From the NCBI GenBank assembly GCA_038049695.1, contig CP142452.1, positions 52,720,501-52,784,500 of the forward strand: 64,000 bases of DNA. The letters are read 5' to 3'. Shown here piece after piece: positions 1 through 13,300 of the stretch (positions are counted from its first letter, which is position 1; the number at the start of each line of letters is the position of its first letter). The notes beneath the pieces are model-generated. The model was not told the origin of the DNA. It saw nothing but the letters and a program-made list of their open reading frames with translations, and ran no database searches. Made by a program: the position numbers and the translations under genes. Source of the DNA: Cinnamomum chago (Eukaryota; Streptophyta; Magnoliopsida; Laurales; Lauraceae).

Positions 1-1260
1 CCTTTGGGAGATTGTCCTAGCCTCCGGCTTAATGTAGTAGGTGGTATCGTCTGCACACCAAGGAAATGAAAGTTAACAAATATTGGCAAGAAAATAAATA
101 ATGTATAAATATATAACATGATTCAAGTAAGAGTAAAGATAAGCACATAGTCATCAGATGACAAGGATATAGAGCTAGGCATGTAAGCATGAATAGTAAA
201 TGAGAATAAAGTGAATAATAACCTAGCATCATCTAGCAATAATACCCACCAACACATGATATGCAATGCACCAAAAAATAAAAATAAAAAGAGACTCCAA
301 GGGTATCCTACCTACCTCCCGAGGTACCAGTAGCAATTCAGTCGGACTATTGATACTAAAGTCCGGCTCTAGTGGTGTCCAAGTATCCGGCCTGCGAACT
401 AGGGATAGTAGCACAATCCTAACCTGCTCCCAGCTATCCTATACCGTGAGCGCCGTTCAAAGCCCATTGCGTACCCGATGTCCGAGTAACCAGATCACCC
501 ATATTGGTGGGTAACCAGGGTAGGGTCATGCAAGGGAAAGGTCAATGAGCCCCATACACAAGGCCCAAACCTAGGTTAGAAGTTCCATTTCTAAAAGGGT
601 CATGAAGTCCCAACTCGATAGTCCCAAACCGAGTTTGGGTTGAGTGAGCGACCCTACTACCTTGGCGATTTGCCAGGGAGAAGCTCCCTTGGCTGAGGGG
701 GGAAGAAGATGAAGTTGCATGGCTAAGGATGGACTCTCTTCGCTGAATTTCTTTGAAGATGAGGGGGGGGGGGGGGGGGGGTGGAATAAGCTCTCCATTA
801 GTTCTCATGCAAAAGAGGAAAATGAAAGAAAGCTGGAGTTGCCGGACAATGAGGTTATATAAGAGATTTAGTGGGAAATGACCATTTTGCCTAATTTGAG
901 TGAAACGACGGGAACCAGATTAAAGTGGGGACTTAGAGATGTTGGATCGCGACATTCCCAGAGAGAAAAACGACGAGCACAACGAGATCTTTCAAACGAA
1001 TCCAAAATCTATGAAAATTGAATTTCTCGAAAAAAGTCCACTTAATTTTCCATAAATTACACACTACCCCTCTATTATGCTCAAACGCGATCGGAATTGC
1101 ACGAAACTTCGTTGGCACTTTCCTAATGACAAAAGAAACTCGCTCATGCACTAAACCTATATAATTAAGTAACATGACAATTAATTAGACTAATCGGGAA
1201 ATTCGACATTTAAACACACTAGTAAGGTATTTTATTTTCTTAATATACCCAAACAACTCA
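1..1260 (-). mobile_element. LTR-like sequence, unclassified (possible gypsy LTR)
   Basis: No coding potential was recognised. On the minus strand a TATATAA-type box lies near 855-862, followed by a leader-like stretch, which resembles the U3/R layout of a long LTR. The minus-strand ORF at 542-808 is unlike any protein I know and crosses a 19-base G tract (763-781). No paired LTR or TSD lies inside the window, so the assignment is weak. Confidence 0.3.
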
Positions 1261-1796
1261 AAGTGAGAGAGCAAAATTTTTTTCTTAAAAATAAGAAAAC
1301 ATCTTGTAGTTTTTTGGGCAACCCGTTCTCCGATCATTTGGTGCTAAAGTTTCCTACACAGGAGGGTAAAAGCCATCAGCCGATTGCCAAAATCCTCTCT
1401 CTGCATGTACACAACCTGATCATATCTAATTTTCCTATAATCTTTAAGCCATAAATCCTAACATTTCTCAAATATAATTTCTAACCACAATCTTTTCTTT
1501 TCCTGCTATTTAATTCTAATTCTGATGTTCCATTTCATTTACAATACACGAGAAAAACGCAGAGACTGGAAAATGTTCAAAGAATTTTCAATAGCAAAAA
1601 CTGCTAAGTGAGATTGCGGCAGTTTGTGACCATGTAACAACTTCTAATATAATGTGGTAACATCCACTTGAAGACTTCTAGAAACAAAAACATAAGAAGA
1701 CTGGTTCTTTTAAGTGACTTTACTGCGTACTTTATGCGCATGTGAAATTAACCATCATAAATAAGGACGCATCAAAAAGTCATATTTCTCCTTTAG

Positions 1797-2076
1797 GGCC
1801 CGTTTGGTAAATTTACTAATAAAGTCAAGTTAAGTTAAACATCCCATCAAAAACACTTTTTACAAAAATTCCCTCCATCTTTTCCAAAAAAAGTAAAAAA
1901 GCAACTACATTTACTCACTAAAAGACAAAAAATCTACATTTCCCCATACAAAAAGTCAAAAATATTCCATTCCAAACAACTAAAAACAAAATATCATCAT
2001 AACTTACTTATATTTTATTCATTCTTTTCATTTCACTTCACTCCACTTTATTTTAAAAGTAAATTACCAAAAGGGT
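1797..2076. mobile_element. MITE with GCCCGTTTGGTAA-type terminal inverted repeats
   Basis: The left end GCCCGTTTGGTAAATTTACT and the right end AGTAAATTACCAAAAGGG are imperfect inverted repeats of about 18-20 bp around an AT-rich interior of about 240 bp with no ORF. TTA occurs on both sides, compatible with a 3-bp PIF/Harbinger-style duplication, but the exact ends are uncertain. Confidence 0.6.
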
Positions 2077-2079
2077 TAA

Positions 2080-3018
2080 CAATAGTATAGTAAACTTTCC
2101 AGTTTCCATTCTTTTATTTCCACCGTGAGCCCACGATCAATCCTGTCCCTTCAAGCACTTATCTCTTTTGACGCACCTTAGTTTAAAATTGACCTAACAG
2201 AATTGTTCAAAGAAAAAAATTTATCAAATTTTGTAGATGAAGACTCATATCAAGACCCATGCATGTCCCTGGTCGTTATTTATGAATGTGGGCCCACAGG
2301 AGATGGGCCAACCATAGGTTAGCATTGACTCATTAATAGTTCCCACCGGAGGTGGCCCACAGCACTGACTCATTAACAATTCCTACTAGGAAACAAAATA
2401 GCGACATAAAATCTAACCGTCACGCTTACCGACTCTCTGATGATCCTGATTATTCGGGCCATGCATTTTGGAAGGTGGCCCATCTGACGTGGCGTGTACG
2501 GCTTTAGAGGAGCAGATGGACTGGTGGAACGCCCTCTCTATTTCTGTTAGGATCCTCTAAGATTTCTGCTCATAAGAAATTAGTGAGGCTTCTCAGCGGA
2601 GCCTATGTACTGTTCTGGAAATCCAAATTGTCAGATAGTAAAGGTCCTCCTCAGGACCACTTGTTCATTGAAACTTTTACTTAAATAAAAGATAGGCCAT
2701 TGTTGGATTGATCAATAAAAAAATGTGCCCGAGCATATTTATTTACATTATAATATATAGGAATTTAATATACACATATTTCATATCATAAGTGGTTAAA
2801 ATTAAGATTATTATTTTTATCCTCTTTTATTCTATTTTTAAGACTGAGAAAATTTATTTGATGCTCTTAGGTAAAAGTTGACCTATAATCTTCAATTCCA
2901 ACTACTACTACATGAATCTTGTGAATTTAATTCTACGTATATTAATGTAAATAAATAGATCTATTCTTCTTAAAATTATTTTACTAAAATTTATTTAAGT
3001 TTTAAATCATTAATTGAC
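2080..3018. other. Intergenic DNA, no gene seen
   Basis: AT-rich sequence between the MITE and the tRNA-like repeat. I recognise no coding region or mobile element ends in it. It may hold distal regulatory elements of KASII. Confidence 0.4.
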
Positions 3019-3030
3019 AATCAGCTAATC

Positions 3031-3200
3031 TCGAGGGGTAGTTCAGTTGGTTTAGTAGCACGATTTTTTTTAAAGGTTGAGAGATTGAAATTGCTCTACC
3101 ATACCAAGTGTGCGAGATATAAGGTATTTATCCGGCTCTGCTTCGCCAGGTTAAAATTACTCCAGCGCAAATGGCCAAGACAACCCGTTAAAAATAATAA
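3031..3200 (+). repeat. tRNA-like, SINE-like repeat
   Basis: Begins GGGGTAGTTCAGTTGGTTTAG, close to the A-box region of a tRNA gene, with a degenerate B-box-like stretch about 40 bases later and an A-rich end near 3190-3205. The flanks (AATCAGCTAATC and AATCAACCTATC) are similar and could be a decayed target duplication. An intact tRNA fold was not found. Confidence 0.35.
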
Positions 3201-3225
3201 ATGAAAATCAACCTATCATCAAATG

Positions 3226-3945
3226 CACTTAAATCATCCAACGATTTAAGTGCCATCTAAGCAAGACCCTATGAGAAGCCTCTTGAAATTCTCGTGAGTG
3301 AGAGCCACAGAGGATCTGGATTCTGGACTCTCACATATCCTCGTTTAATTGGAAACGGGGGTGACTGCGATTGCGCTCTCTCCTCTCTCCTCTCTCCTCT
3401 CTCCTCCGTGTTTCAGAAATTCCAAACCCTCGATTTTATTATTATTTATCGTCTATTGATTGAATTTTTAGGACCCTATCCTTTTTCTTTTTCCCTATTT
3501 CTATTTTTCTGATCGTAGATGAAATCTCCGAAAACCCCTTCCCCTCCCTTTTCTCCATAGTTTTTATGTGTTTTTTTTTTCCTGTCATAGATCTTTATCT
3601 ATTGTCTTCTTGCATGCTCTATTTATCACTCTCTCAAATCTCTCTCCACTTGTGATCTTTGGACAGAAATACTCAGATTTGAACAGCTGGTTCACCTACA
3701 TCTGTTCCAGTTTGATGGTATCTCCGCCCTCCTCTCTTGGGTCTCTCGTGTATTAAAGAGTTTCATCTTCCAACTCTCGAAAAACCCTGCAAAACCCACC
3801 CCGTTTCTCCAATAAAGCCATTGCTTTTAGTACTCTAAGGCATCGGAAGAAGAAGAAGAGGAAGAAGACCCAAGTGTGGTTTTTCTTCTCATTTCCCATC
3901 TGGGTTATTGATTTCTTGATCTGGGTTTCTCTCTCATCTGCTAAA
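3226..3945 (+). promoter_or_regulatory. KASII proximal promoter and 5' leader (probable)
   Basis: This is the stretch directly upstream of the KASII ATG. It shows a perfect 10-bp inverted repeat with a 7-base loop (3226-3252), a CT tract of repeated CTCTCCTCT units (about 3376-3412) typical of plant leaders, and a GAAGAAGAG-rich stretch just before 3875. I see no convincing TATA box. The transcription start cannot be placed from sequence. Confidence 0.45.
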
Positions 3946-4339
3946 ATGGTGGTCTCCTCTGTTGCATCTCCTCTCTGCACATGGCTAGTTGCCGCTTGCA
4001 TGTCGGTCGCCTGCGAGAAGGATTCCTCGATGAGGATTTCTGGGTTCGCTCCTTCGAAGAGGTGGAGTAAGTGGGTGAGGAGGCAGAGGGTCGTTTTGAA
4101 AGGAGGGAGAGAGGATTTTCCAAAGGGTCTGATCTCAGCTTTCTGTGGAGCGAGCATTCAAGGGCTAATGAGTTCTTGCCTGGCCTTCGAGCCCTGTGAG
4201 GAGTATTATAGCTCAAAGGGGCTTTCATTGTCTCCATCTTCCTTATCTTCCTTCTTTGGAGAGAGTGGTTTCTCTTTGTTTGGGTGGAAAGAGGGGACTA
4301 CACGCAGACAGAGAAGGATGGTGAATCGTGCTGCTTCAG
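3946..4339 (+). CDS. KASII: KASII exon 1 (transit peptide)
   Basis: Encodes residues 1-131 plus the first base of codon 132, ending in NRAAS then a split Gly codon. The donor is CAG|GTAATT. The segment is rich in Ser, Arg and Cys as expected for a plastid targeting sequence, and matches the start region of plant KASII in order ([14 protein letters not shown], then [12 protein letters not shown], then [12 protein letters not shown]). Confidence 0.92.
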
Positions 4340-7300
4340 GTAATTTCTTTCAGATTGACTTGGGTTTGGCTGATCTTTTTCATTTTATTATTGCTGTAAT
4401 CTTTGTTTCTGGGATTTAATGTATTTTCGCATTTTTTTTTTCTTTTTGTGGTTTTGTTTCTTCTTGATATGATATTTCCTTGTGTTTATCAATGGTATAA
4501 GTTTCATGTTTGGATTAAGCTTTTTAACCCATGGTTCATTGCATTTAATTTGTGATCTGTGTAGTTGAGCATTGGGTTGGGCTACTCTTTTCATTTTCTT
4601 CTTGTTGTAATCTATTTGTCTGGGATTATATGTGTCTTTTTCGCTTTTTTTTTAATTCTAATTTTTGTGGTTTATTCCTCTTTGATTTGATATTTTCCCT
4701 TTTGTAGTTGGTTTTATGTTTATGTATGTTTGAGGTTTCATGTAAAAATCAAGCTTTTTATCCCTAGCTTATTGCATTTCATCATGTTTTACAGAAGTGC
4801 CGAGTTAATTTTTGGGGATATGATGTGTGAAATCTAGAACCTGCTTGGATGGTTTGATTTTTTGTGCTATAGGTAATTTATATTAGAATTAGGTTGGGCT
4901 ACTCTATTCACTTTATTGTTCTTGCAATCTTTATTTCTAAGATTATATGTGGTTTCATCTTTCTTCTCCCAAGGTTTGATTTTATTTTGATTTTTGTGGC
5001 TTATTTCTCCTAGATTTATATTTCCTCCTTTTCTTTCAGTTGCTTTTGTGTTTGTGAATGGTATTGCTTTCATGTTTGAATTAAGCTTTCTATCCATAGT
5101 TCATTGCTTTTAATCATGTTTTACAAAAGTGCAAAGTTAAGGTTGCTGGATACAATCTGAGTAATCTAAAACACGTTTGGGTGTTTTGGTTTACGGGCTG
5201 CCTAGTTTGTTTGAGATGGGTTGAGTTCTTCTTTTCATTTTATTGTTGTTCCAATCTTTATTTCTGGGATTATGTGTTTTTGACTTTTTCCTGACAAGGT
5301 TCGATTTTAGTTTAATATCTGTCGTTTCTTTCTCCTTAATTTGATATTTCCCAATTGCATATCTGGTTTTGTGTTATGAATTGTATGGGTTTCATGTTTG
5401 AATAAAGCTTTCTATCCATAGTTCATTGCATTTAAACATGCTTTACAGATGCACAGAGTGATAAGGTTGGTGGATGTTCTTTGTAGTCTAGAACCCGCTT
5501 GGATGTTTTCTGGCTAGGTAATTTGTTTGAGAGAATAGGGTTGGGCTACTCTTGTCATTTTATTGTTGTTGTAATCTTTATCTCTGGGATTAATATGCGT
5601 TTTGACTTTTTCCTAGCAAGGTTCGATTTCATTTTAATTTCTATGGTTCATGTCTCCTTAATTTGATATTTCCCTCTTTTCCAGTTGATTGTTTTATCAA
5701 TGTTATAGGTTTCTTGTTTGAATAAATCTTTTTATCCACTATTCATTGCTTTTAACCATGTTTTATAGAAGCGCAGAGTTTCCATTAAAAAAAAAAAGAA
5801 GATGCGCAGAGTTAAGATTGGTGGATGTGATGTGTGATTATTCGAGAATTGGCTTGGGTTACTCTTTTCATTTTGTTGTTGTAATCTTAATTTTTGGGAT
5901 TATATGCGTCTTCGCATTCTCATTGGATTTTATTTTAGTGGTTTATTTCTTCTAGATTTGATATTTCCCCTTATTTTAGTTGGTTGTGTGTTTATGCATG
6001 GTACAGATTTCATGTTTGGGTTTAGCTTTTTATTCATAGTTCGTTGCATTTAATAACGTTCTACAGAATTGGAGAGTTAAATTTGGCAGATGTGATCTTT
6101 GTAACCTAGAACCAGCTTGGATGTTTTTATTTTTTGGGTTCATGTGTATGTGTTTTTTTTTTTTCTTTGGTAACCTTGATTTGATATATTCCCTTCCTTT
6201 TATTTGGTTTTATGTCTATGCATGATATAGATTTCCTGTTTCAATTAAGCTTTTCATCCATAGTTCATTGCATTCAATCGTACTTCATAGAAGCGTGGAG
6301 TTAATGTTGGTGATGTGATCTCTGTGATTTAGAACCCCACTGGATGTTTTTTTGTTTTTTGGGCTCACACTTTTTTTGTGATTTGTTTATTCATTTTTAT
6401 TTTTTTAAAGTGTCTTGGATTAGTGTTTTTTTTGAGCTTTTGACCTTTTTTTATGTTGTGGTTAGATAAACTTTAGTTTTTTTTGATCTGTGAATGAGGG
6501 TGAATGTCGGTCTGATGATAGAAGGAACATTTATCTGTGTAACGGTGTAACCTATCACATCTGATCGTGTATGAAAGACACTTGCAGGACTGTTAGATCT
6601 GATTTTTTTGTTTGATATAAATTTGGGTATCATTAAAAAAAATGAGTAAATATTATCATCCAGAAAATGAAAGAGCAAACATTTAGGTGGTTGATCAAGA
6701 TTGTTGTAGTTTTTTGGTTTCTTTGTAATGTTTTTATAGAAGGATTTTGTGATTTGAATTGTTAAATATTAAACACTCCCAAATTTACATATGTATTCAG
6801 ATTCGCAGTTCATTCTGTTCTGACAATTGTTTTGAATGGGTTGATTTTCTTGGATTGTGTTAAGGGCTTACCCAACTGACTCAAGTTTCTGCGGTTTTTT
6901 TTCTGAAACATCTTAGAAAAGAAAAGAGTGGTGGCTTTATTGGGTTTCTTTTGATGTAGTTCATAGATTGTTTATCGAAGCTGAATCTTGGGATTCTTGG
7001 CCCATTATCATTCTTGAAAACTCTTTGTTCTGAATTATCAGGTTTCTACACATATTTGTAGGCCTCTTTCCTTCACTCACATTGTGATAAAAGTTATGCT
7101 GTAGACTTAAGATGGTACTGAAAACAATCACTTACAACAGTTTGAAGCACAAACTCAAGGATTTTCTATACTATTGAAAAAAATAATTGCGAGTACATAA
7201 AAACACTATAAGGGAGTATTTGTAGAAGAAACTATCCCATAAGAAAGTGGATGTCCTTAGGGTTGAGAAAACCCTAGAGTTGGATGTCCATATTTTAAAA

Positions 7301-10300
7301 CTATCCACCTTTATCACTATTTCCTATTCTTTGGGAAATTCTAGCTAATTTATATTTTTAGGAAATGTCTTTTTTCTCCACATGTTGATTTCCTCAAGCA
7401 ACTTCAATTCCTTTGGTTACTTGAGATGGAAGCTTTTGAATTTGATGAGATATGGGTCACATATGGGGACCCACAAGCACCTGGATGTCCAACATGGTTT
7501 GGACCCATGGGCCTTGGGTGCCCAACATGATTTGGCTGTGATTTGACTTGAGTCCTTCCGTATCATTGCCCCTCAAGCTAGAGGGAGGTGATTTCACTCC
7601 AAGCTTAACCAAAGGGATTGGAAAGTTGCCTTTGGTAAACCCTTGGTAAATATATCATCCAATCGGTGTAGCGAGGAAAAAAAGCAATTAACAAGCGCTG
7701 CCAAAGCGACCTTTTTGCGAATAAAGTGATGGTTAAGCTCAATATTGTTTGTATGGTTATTGGATTGACACTATCTAGAGAGCAATAAAATTATCACATA
7801 GTACTGTAGGTACGCAAAAAGGCGATGATGACTATACTTGCACGAGGAAGACAAACTCCAATAGTATGAAGTAGATAAGTGACCCATGTGATTTCAGATA
7901 CTCAGCTCCATCACTAGAACGGACACAATAGACTGTTTCTTTGAGTTCAATGGGATACTCATACAATTAACGAAGTATACAATTCAGTTGTAAAACGATG
8001 AGTATCAGAATGTCTAGCCCAGAAAAATTAGAAAAACATTCTAGTCAAAGGTAGATTGAGACAGTAAACAAAGGCCATAAGAGACAGTGTTGTTAACATA
8101 ACGAAGAATGTGTTTGACAACTTATAAATGGAAAACAATAGGTGTGTGCATAAGCTGATAGGCAAGGTTAACATCATGATAAAAATCAGGTCGAGTGATA
8201 GTCTATGATGCCCCAAATACGACGTGTATATGGTAAGGACTCACCATGGATACAACAGTGATGCAAATTTTATGCATAAAAAGTGAAGTATAAAATATGA
8301 TATGCCACACTACTTTGCCTATTTGAAGTTGTTGGAAGTAGGTGGGCCTCGCGGATAGGTTTCAAAAACTTTTGACCCACTTGATGCATGGATCAATTAT
8401 CTATAAGGTTACAAACCCAATCCAGGATCCAATCATCATACTCATCAATCAAGATCAGTAAGAAAAACTATCGCTAAGATAGAAAATAGCATCACCATGC
8501 ATCCACAATAAATCTACAACATACAAGGAGTAGGTTTTACCTTGGGAGCTCGGTAGTGCTCTAATTGAGAAGTCGACAACTTGTTGGATGAATAACTCTT
8601 TCTTTCTAACAAATTAGAATCTCCAAGACCCAATCGTCTTCCACGCTATATCCCGTATCAAATCTCTTTTTTCAAGGAGATGGGTGAGATCTCTAAGAGA
8701 AACCAACTAGAAACTCTAAGAGAATCCGGAAGAGAGCTAGAAGAGAGAGAAGAGGAGGTGTGGGGCGTGCAACTCTTGCACTTGACCTGGGCGTGAATTC
8801 CAAGTATGGAATACGGATGTGTAGGACGTCCGAGGCCTCTCACATATTTATAGCTATAGCAACCTCATCTTTACTAATTAAAATAGAAGTCTCACTTCCA
8901 TTAAGAATTAGTAACTTTCTTCTTTCTAATTATTTTTAGAAGTCTCACTTCCATTAACAATTAGCAACTTACTATTACCGCTATTAGAAGTCTCACTTCT
9001 AATAAAAATATTAACTTTCTAATTTCTTTCCTTTTAGAGTTCAAGTAGAATTAATATCTTTCTAATAATTGGGCTAGCGTGGGGACCACTAGGGATTCCA
9101 TAGAAAACTGGCTCCAACTGGGACACCCCGACCCCACATATCATTTGCAATCTGGGCCCACAGTTAATTGCAAATAACTCTACTATATAAATGCAGTTGA
9201 ACTCCAGTCTTAGGAATAAATTACAAAGAAGACTCTAAACTCCCCTATGACCACAAGTAGGCCCCTCAATCTATATCCATGGATCAATTGAACCTGTCCA
9301 CCAAATTGGATCCGTATCTTATTATCCTTGAGACTCAATTAATTATAGTGATCATCGGTACCTATCCAATTAACTCTTAATTGGAATGGGTGCGCACTTA
9401 CCAATGATAAATCCATTAATTGGCACAAGGAGATAATGAGAATAGATTCCATCTTGACTATTGAATGTTCCCACAGTCCTACTACCACGTACCTAAGGCA
9501 CCGAGGTGTTGACCTACAATTGGCCTCACTCATCGATAACTCAAAGCAAATGAATAGATATAAACTTGAGTTCATTAATGTCTCAGGATTATGAGCCTAT
9601 TGGTAGGGAATTATGAGAGCAGATCTTAAAGTAAAGACAATGTTTCATAAGGTGCTTCTCATGGTCCTTCAATACATCCAATGTACCAGCACCATGATTC
9701 AGAATCTTACATTATGATGATCGAGACAAATCACACTATCTCATAGTGATCAAAGTGCTGCAACCTTGTTAGATGAGATGCCCAATCTCATCACTGGTTG
9801 TGAAGATATTTAAGTATAAGATTTGCGACACATGTCTCCCATAGATGGATCTCATCCATACACATGTATTACATCTATTATACTTGTGGACTCTAGTTCA
9901 TCTCATGAACCATCATGTCATTCGTATTGGTTATGTGCAAGTAAGTAATAAACACCATCATCTCATGAGAGGAAAACATGATTATATTGATAAATAAAGA
10001 AATAAATCAATTTATTACATCATCTAATGGATTGAGACCATATAAAGTCACAATCTCCCACTTGGGCTCAATGCCAGTCAGGGTTGCATCCGATGCTTAT
10101 CTCGTCTACCTGCTGGTCAAAGACTTTGGTGGTCAAAGGCTTAGTAAAAGGATCTGTCAGATTGTCTGCAGAGGCTATCTTGGTGATTGCAATATCACCT
10201 CTTTGCACAATTTTTCTGACCATGTGATACTTCCTCTGTACGTATTTTTGGCTTTTATGGCATCTAGGTTCCTTGGACTGAGCGACTGCCCCGGTGCTGT

Positions 10301-13300
10301 CACAGTAAACTGTGAGAGCGGCTGTCGCTCCAAAGGTACCACTCCAAGTACTAGAAAGAATATTTTGTGCCATACTGCTTCCTTAGCTGCTTCACAAGCA
10401 GTTACATATTCAGCCTCCGAGGTGGAATTGGCAAGACATTCATGTTTAATACTCTTCTAGCTGATAGCTCCTTCGCCAAGCATAAACAAATAACCAGATG
10501 TTGATTTCCTAGAATCCTTATCTGACATGAAGTCAGAATCTGTGTAACCGACTGGAATCAACTCATCACTGTTGTAAATCAACATGTAATCTCCAGTCCT
10601 TTTCAAGTATTTGAGAATACACATTACAGTAGTCCAATGGTTAGGACCTGAGTTAGACTGATATCTGCTGACTAAGCCCACTGTATGACAGATATCCGGT
10701 TTAGTACAAAGCATAGTATACATGAGGCTACCAATAGCCGAAGTGTATGGAATTGCTCTCATCTGCTCCGTTTCCTCAGGTGTCTTGGGACATTGATCTT
10801 TGGAAATGTGTATTCCATGCGTAAAAGGTGTGATACCCTTTTTGGAGTCTTGCATAGCAAACCGTACCTGTACCTTATCTGTGTAAGCAGTTTGGGAAAA
10901 GCCTAACATCCTATTCTTCCGGTCTTGATGGAGTTTGATTCCTAGGATATAGTTAGCTTCTCCCAAGTCCTTCATATCAAAAGTCTTTGCCAACCAAACT
11001 TTTACTGTTGACAACATCCTTATATCACTCCCTAGGAGAAGGTTGTCGTCGACATATAATACCAGAAAAACTGCCTTGCCTCCTTCACTTTTCATGTACA
11101 CATATAACTCATCTGGATTTTGACAAAAGCCAAAAGACTTGATGATTGCTTGGTCAAAACGGATGTTCCAGTTCCAGGATGCCTGCTTTAGTCTATAAAT
11201 GGACTTCTGCAGCTTGCAAATTCTTTGCTCTTGGTTATTAGCTATAAAACCGTCTGGCTGCATCATATAGATGTCTTCCTTAAGATGGTTGTTGAGAAAT
11301 GCCGTCTTGACATCCATTTGCCAAATCTCGTAATCGAAATGAGCCGCAATGGATAAGAGTATCCGGATGGACTTGAGCATGGCTACCGGCGAGAAGGTTT
11401 CCTCATAATCGATACCTTCTTTTTGAGTATATCATTTCGTAACAAGCCTGTCCTTAAAGGTTTCAACTCTTCCATGTGGACCTCTCTTTCTCTTGTAGAC
11501 CCACTTGCACCCAATAGGTTTAATATTGACAGGCAAGTCCACAAGTGTCCAGACCTGATTAGAGTATATGGACTCCATCTCAACTTTCCTAGCATCTAGC
11601 CAACATCCCGAATCTATGTCATTAATTGCTTCATCATAGTTACAGGGATTTTGTTTCAGTTCTTCCGGGATTGCCTCATAAGACTCTCCCAAGAACGAGA
11701 ACCCGTCTGGGGGCCTGACTATTCTCTCAATACGACGAGGCTCTGGTGTAACTACTGGGTCAAGTATGAGCGGATTTTCTTCTAGTTCAGTCACACTTGG
11801 ATTTGGAATTGATCGCTCTTGAATCTTTTCCAAGATTACCTTTTCTAAATATTTCCGATCAATTATATAATCTTCCTCTAGAAAAACCGCATTGGTGTTG
11901 ACAAGCACTTTCTGCTCTCTGGGATTATAGAATAACCAACCTTTAGTTCATTTGGGATATCCTATAAAAGTGAATACTTCCTATTTCGATTCAAACTTAT
12001 CCGTCTTAACCTTCAGCACGTGTGCCGGACAACTCCAAATATGTAAATGTTGTAGACTAGGCTTTCGCCCGGATCACAACTCTCGGGGAGTCTTAGGTAC
12101 AGTCTTAGATGGTACGAGGTTTAGTATGTACATTGTAGTATCCAAGGTATATCCCCAAAAGAATATCGGTAATCCTGAGAAACTCAGTATAGACCTAATC
12201 ATATCTAAAAGAGTCCGGTTCCTTCTTTCCGCTACTCCATTCTGTTGAGGCATACCAAGAGCAGACAACTTAGATAGAATCCCATTCTCTGATAAGTATC
12301 CCATAAAATCAGCGGAGAGATATTCCCCTCCTCGATCTGATCGAAGAGTCTTAATACTTTTACTTAATTGCTTTTTCACTTCCGCTCGAAATTCTTTGAA
12401 CTTTTCAAAAGCCTTTGACTTGCGGTGCATAAGGTGTATGTATCCATATCTTGAGTAATCATCGATGAAAGTGATGAAGTACTCGTAACCACCTCTCGCT
12501 CTAATATTTATGGGTTCACACACATCAGTATGCACTAATTCCAATAAATCTTTGGTAGGTTTATGTGATCTAGCCTCAGGTGCCAAAGTTTTGTTGGATA
12601 AGATGAAGGTGACTTCCTCTTTAATGATAGCCTATTAATTATTTCGGTATCATGCATCTCATACATTGTGGGAGTTAACAAATAAAGTCTATTGGCTACC
12701 TTGCGAGAATATATAAAAGTACTGTTCCTCTTTATGACAACTTCAGTACCAAAAGTAATAGAATAACTTTTATTCACTAAACTAGAAACTGAAATTAAAT
12801 TCTGTCTTAAAGACGGTACATATAGAGTGTCTGACAAAACCAATTTATTTTATGAAATATATAAAATAATAACTCCCACTGAAATCGCCTCCGCCTTAAC
12901 ATCAAATCCTAGGTTGACAATGATTTCTCCGTCACTATGCCTTTTAGTTTCCCGGAACCCATGTAACGAATTACAGATGTAATTAGTTGCACCGGAGTTT
13001 AACACACCTGGATTCTAAAGTACCAGTTGCAAAACTAACTTAAAAAACAAGTGACTCAATCACATCTGAGGTCTTTTTCTTAGACAGAAAATCTGGACAA
13101 TTCTTCTTCCAATGTCTTGTCAAACTACAATGGAAACACTTCGTTTTTGATCTCAAACACTTAGTCTTAGCCACACCACCATTAGCACTATTCTCCACCT
13201 TAGGACCCTGGGGATTGATTTCTTCTTACCTTTCTGCTTGGACTTGGCAAATGACTTTTCTGTGATCAGGGCAGTTGACTTCTTTTTCATGATCCCCCTA

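Noticed and set aside
3874-3945. In-frame upstream ATG that would extend KASII by 24 residues
   Set aside because: The added hydrophobic residues are not part of known KASII transit peptides, and the conserved start is at 3946.
3753-4237. Open frames antisense to KASII exon 1
   Set aside because: They are shadows of a GC-richer exon; no known domain, and the sense frame fits KASII fully.
9339-9575. Open frame repeated at 17521-17757
   Set aside because: Identical frames in both LTRs of copia element B; LTR sequence, not a duplicated gene.
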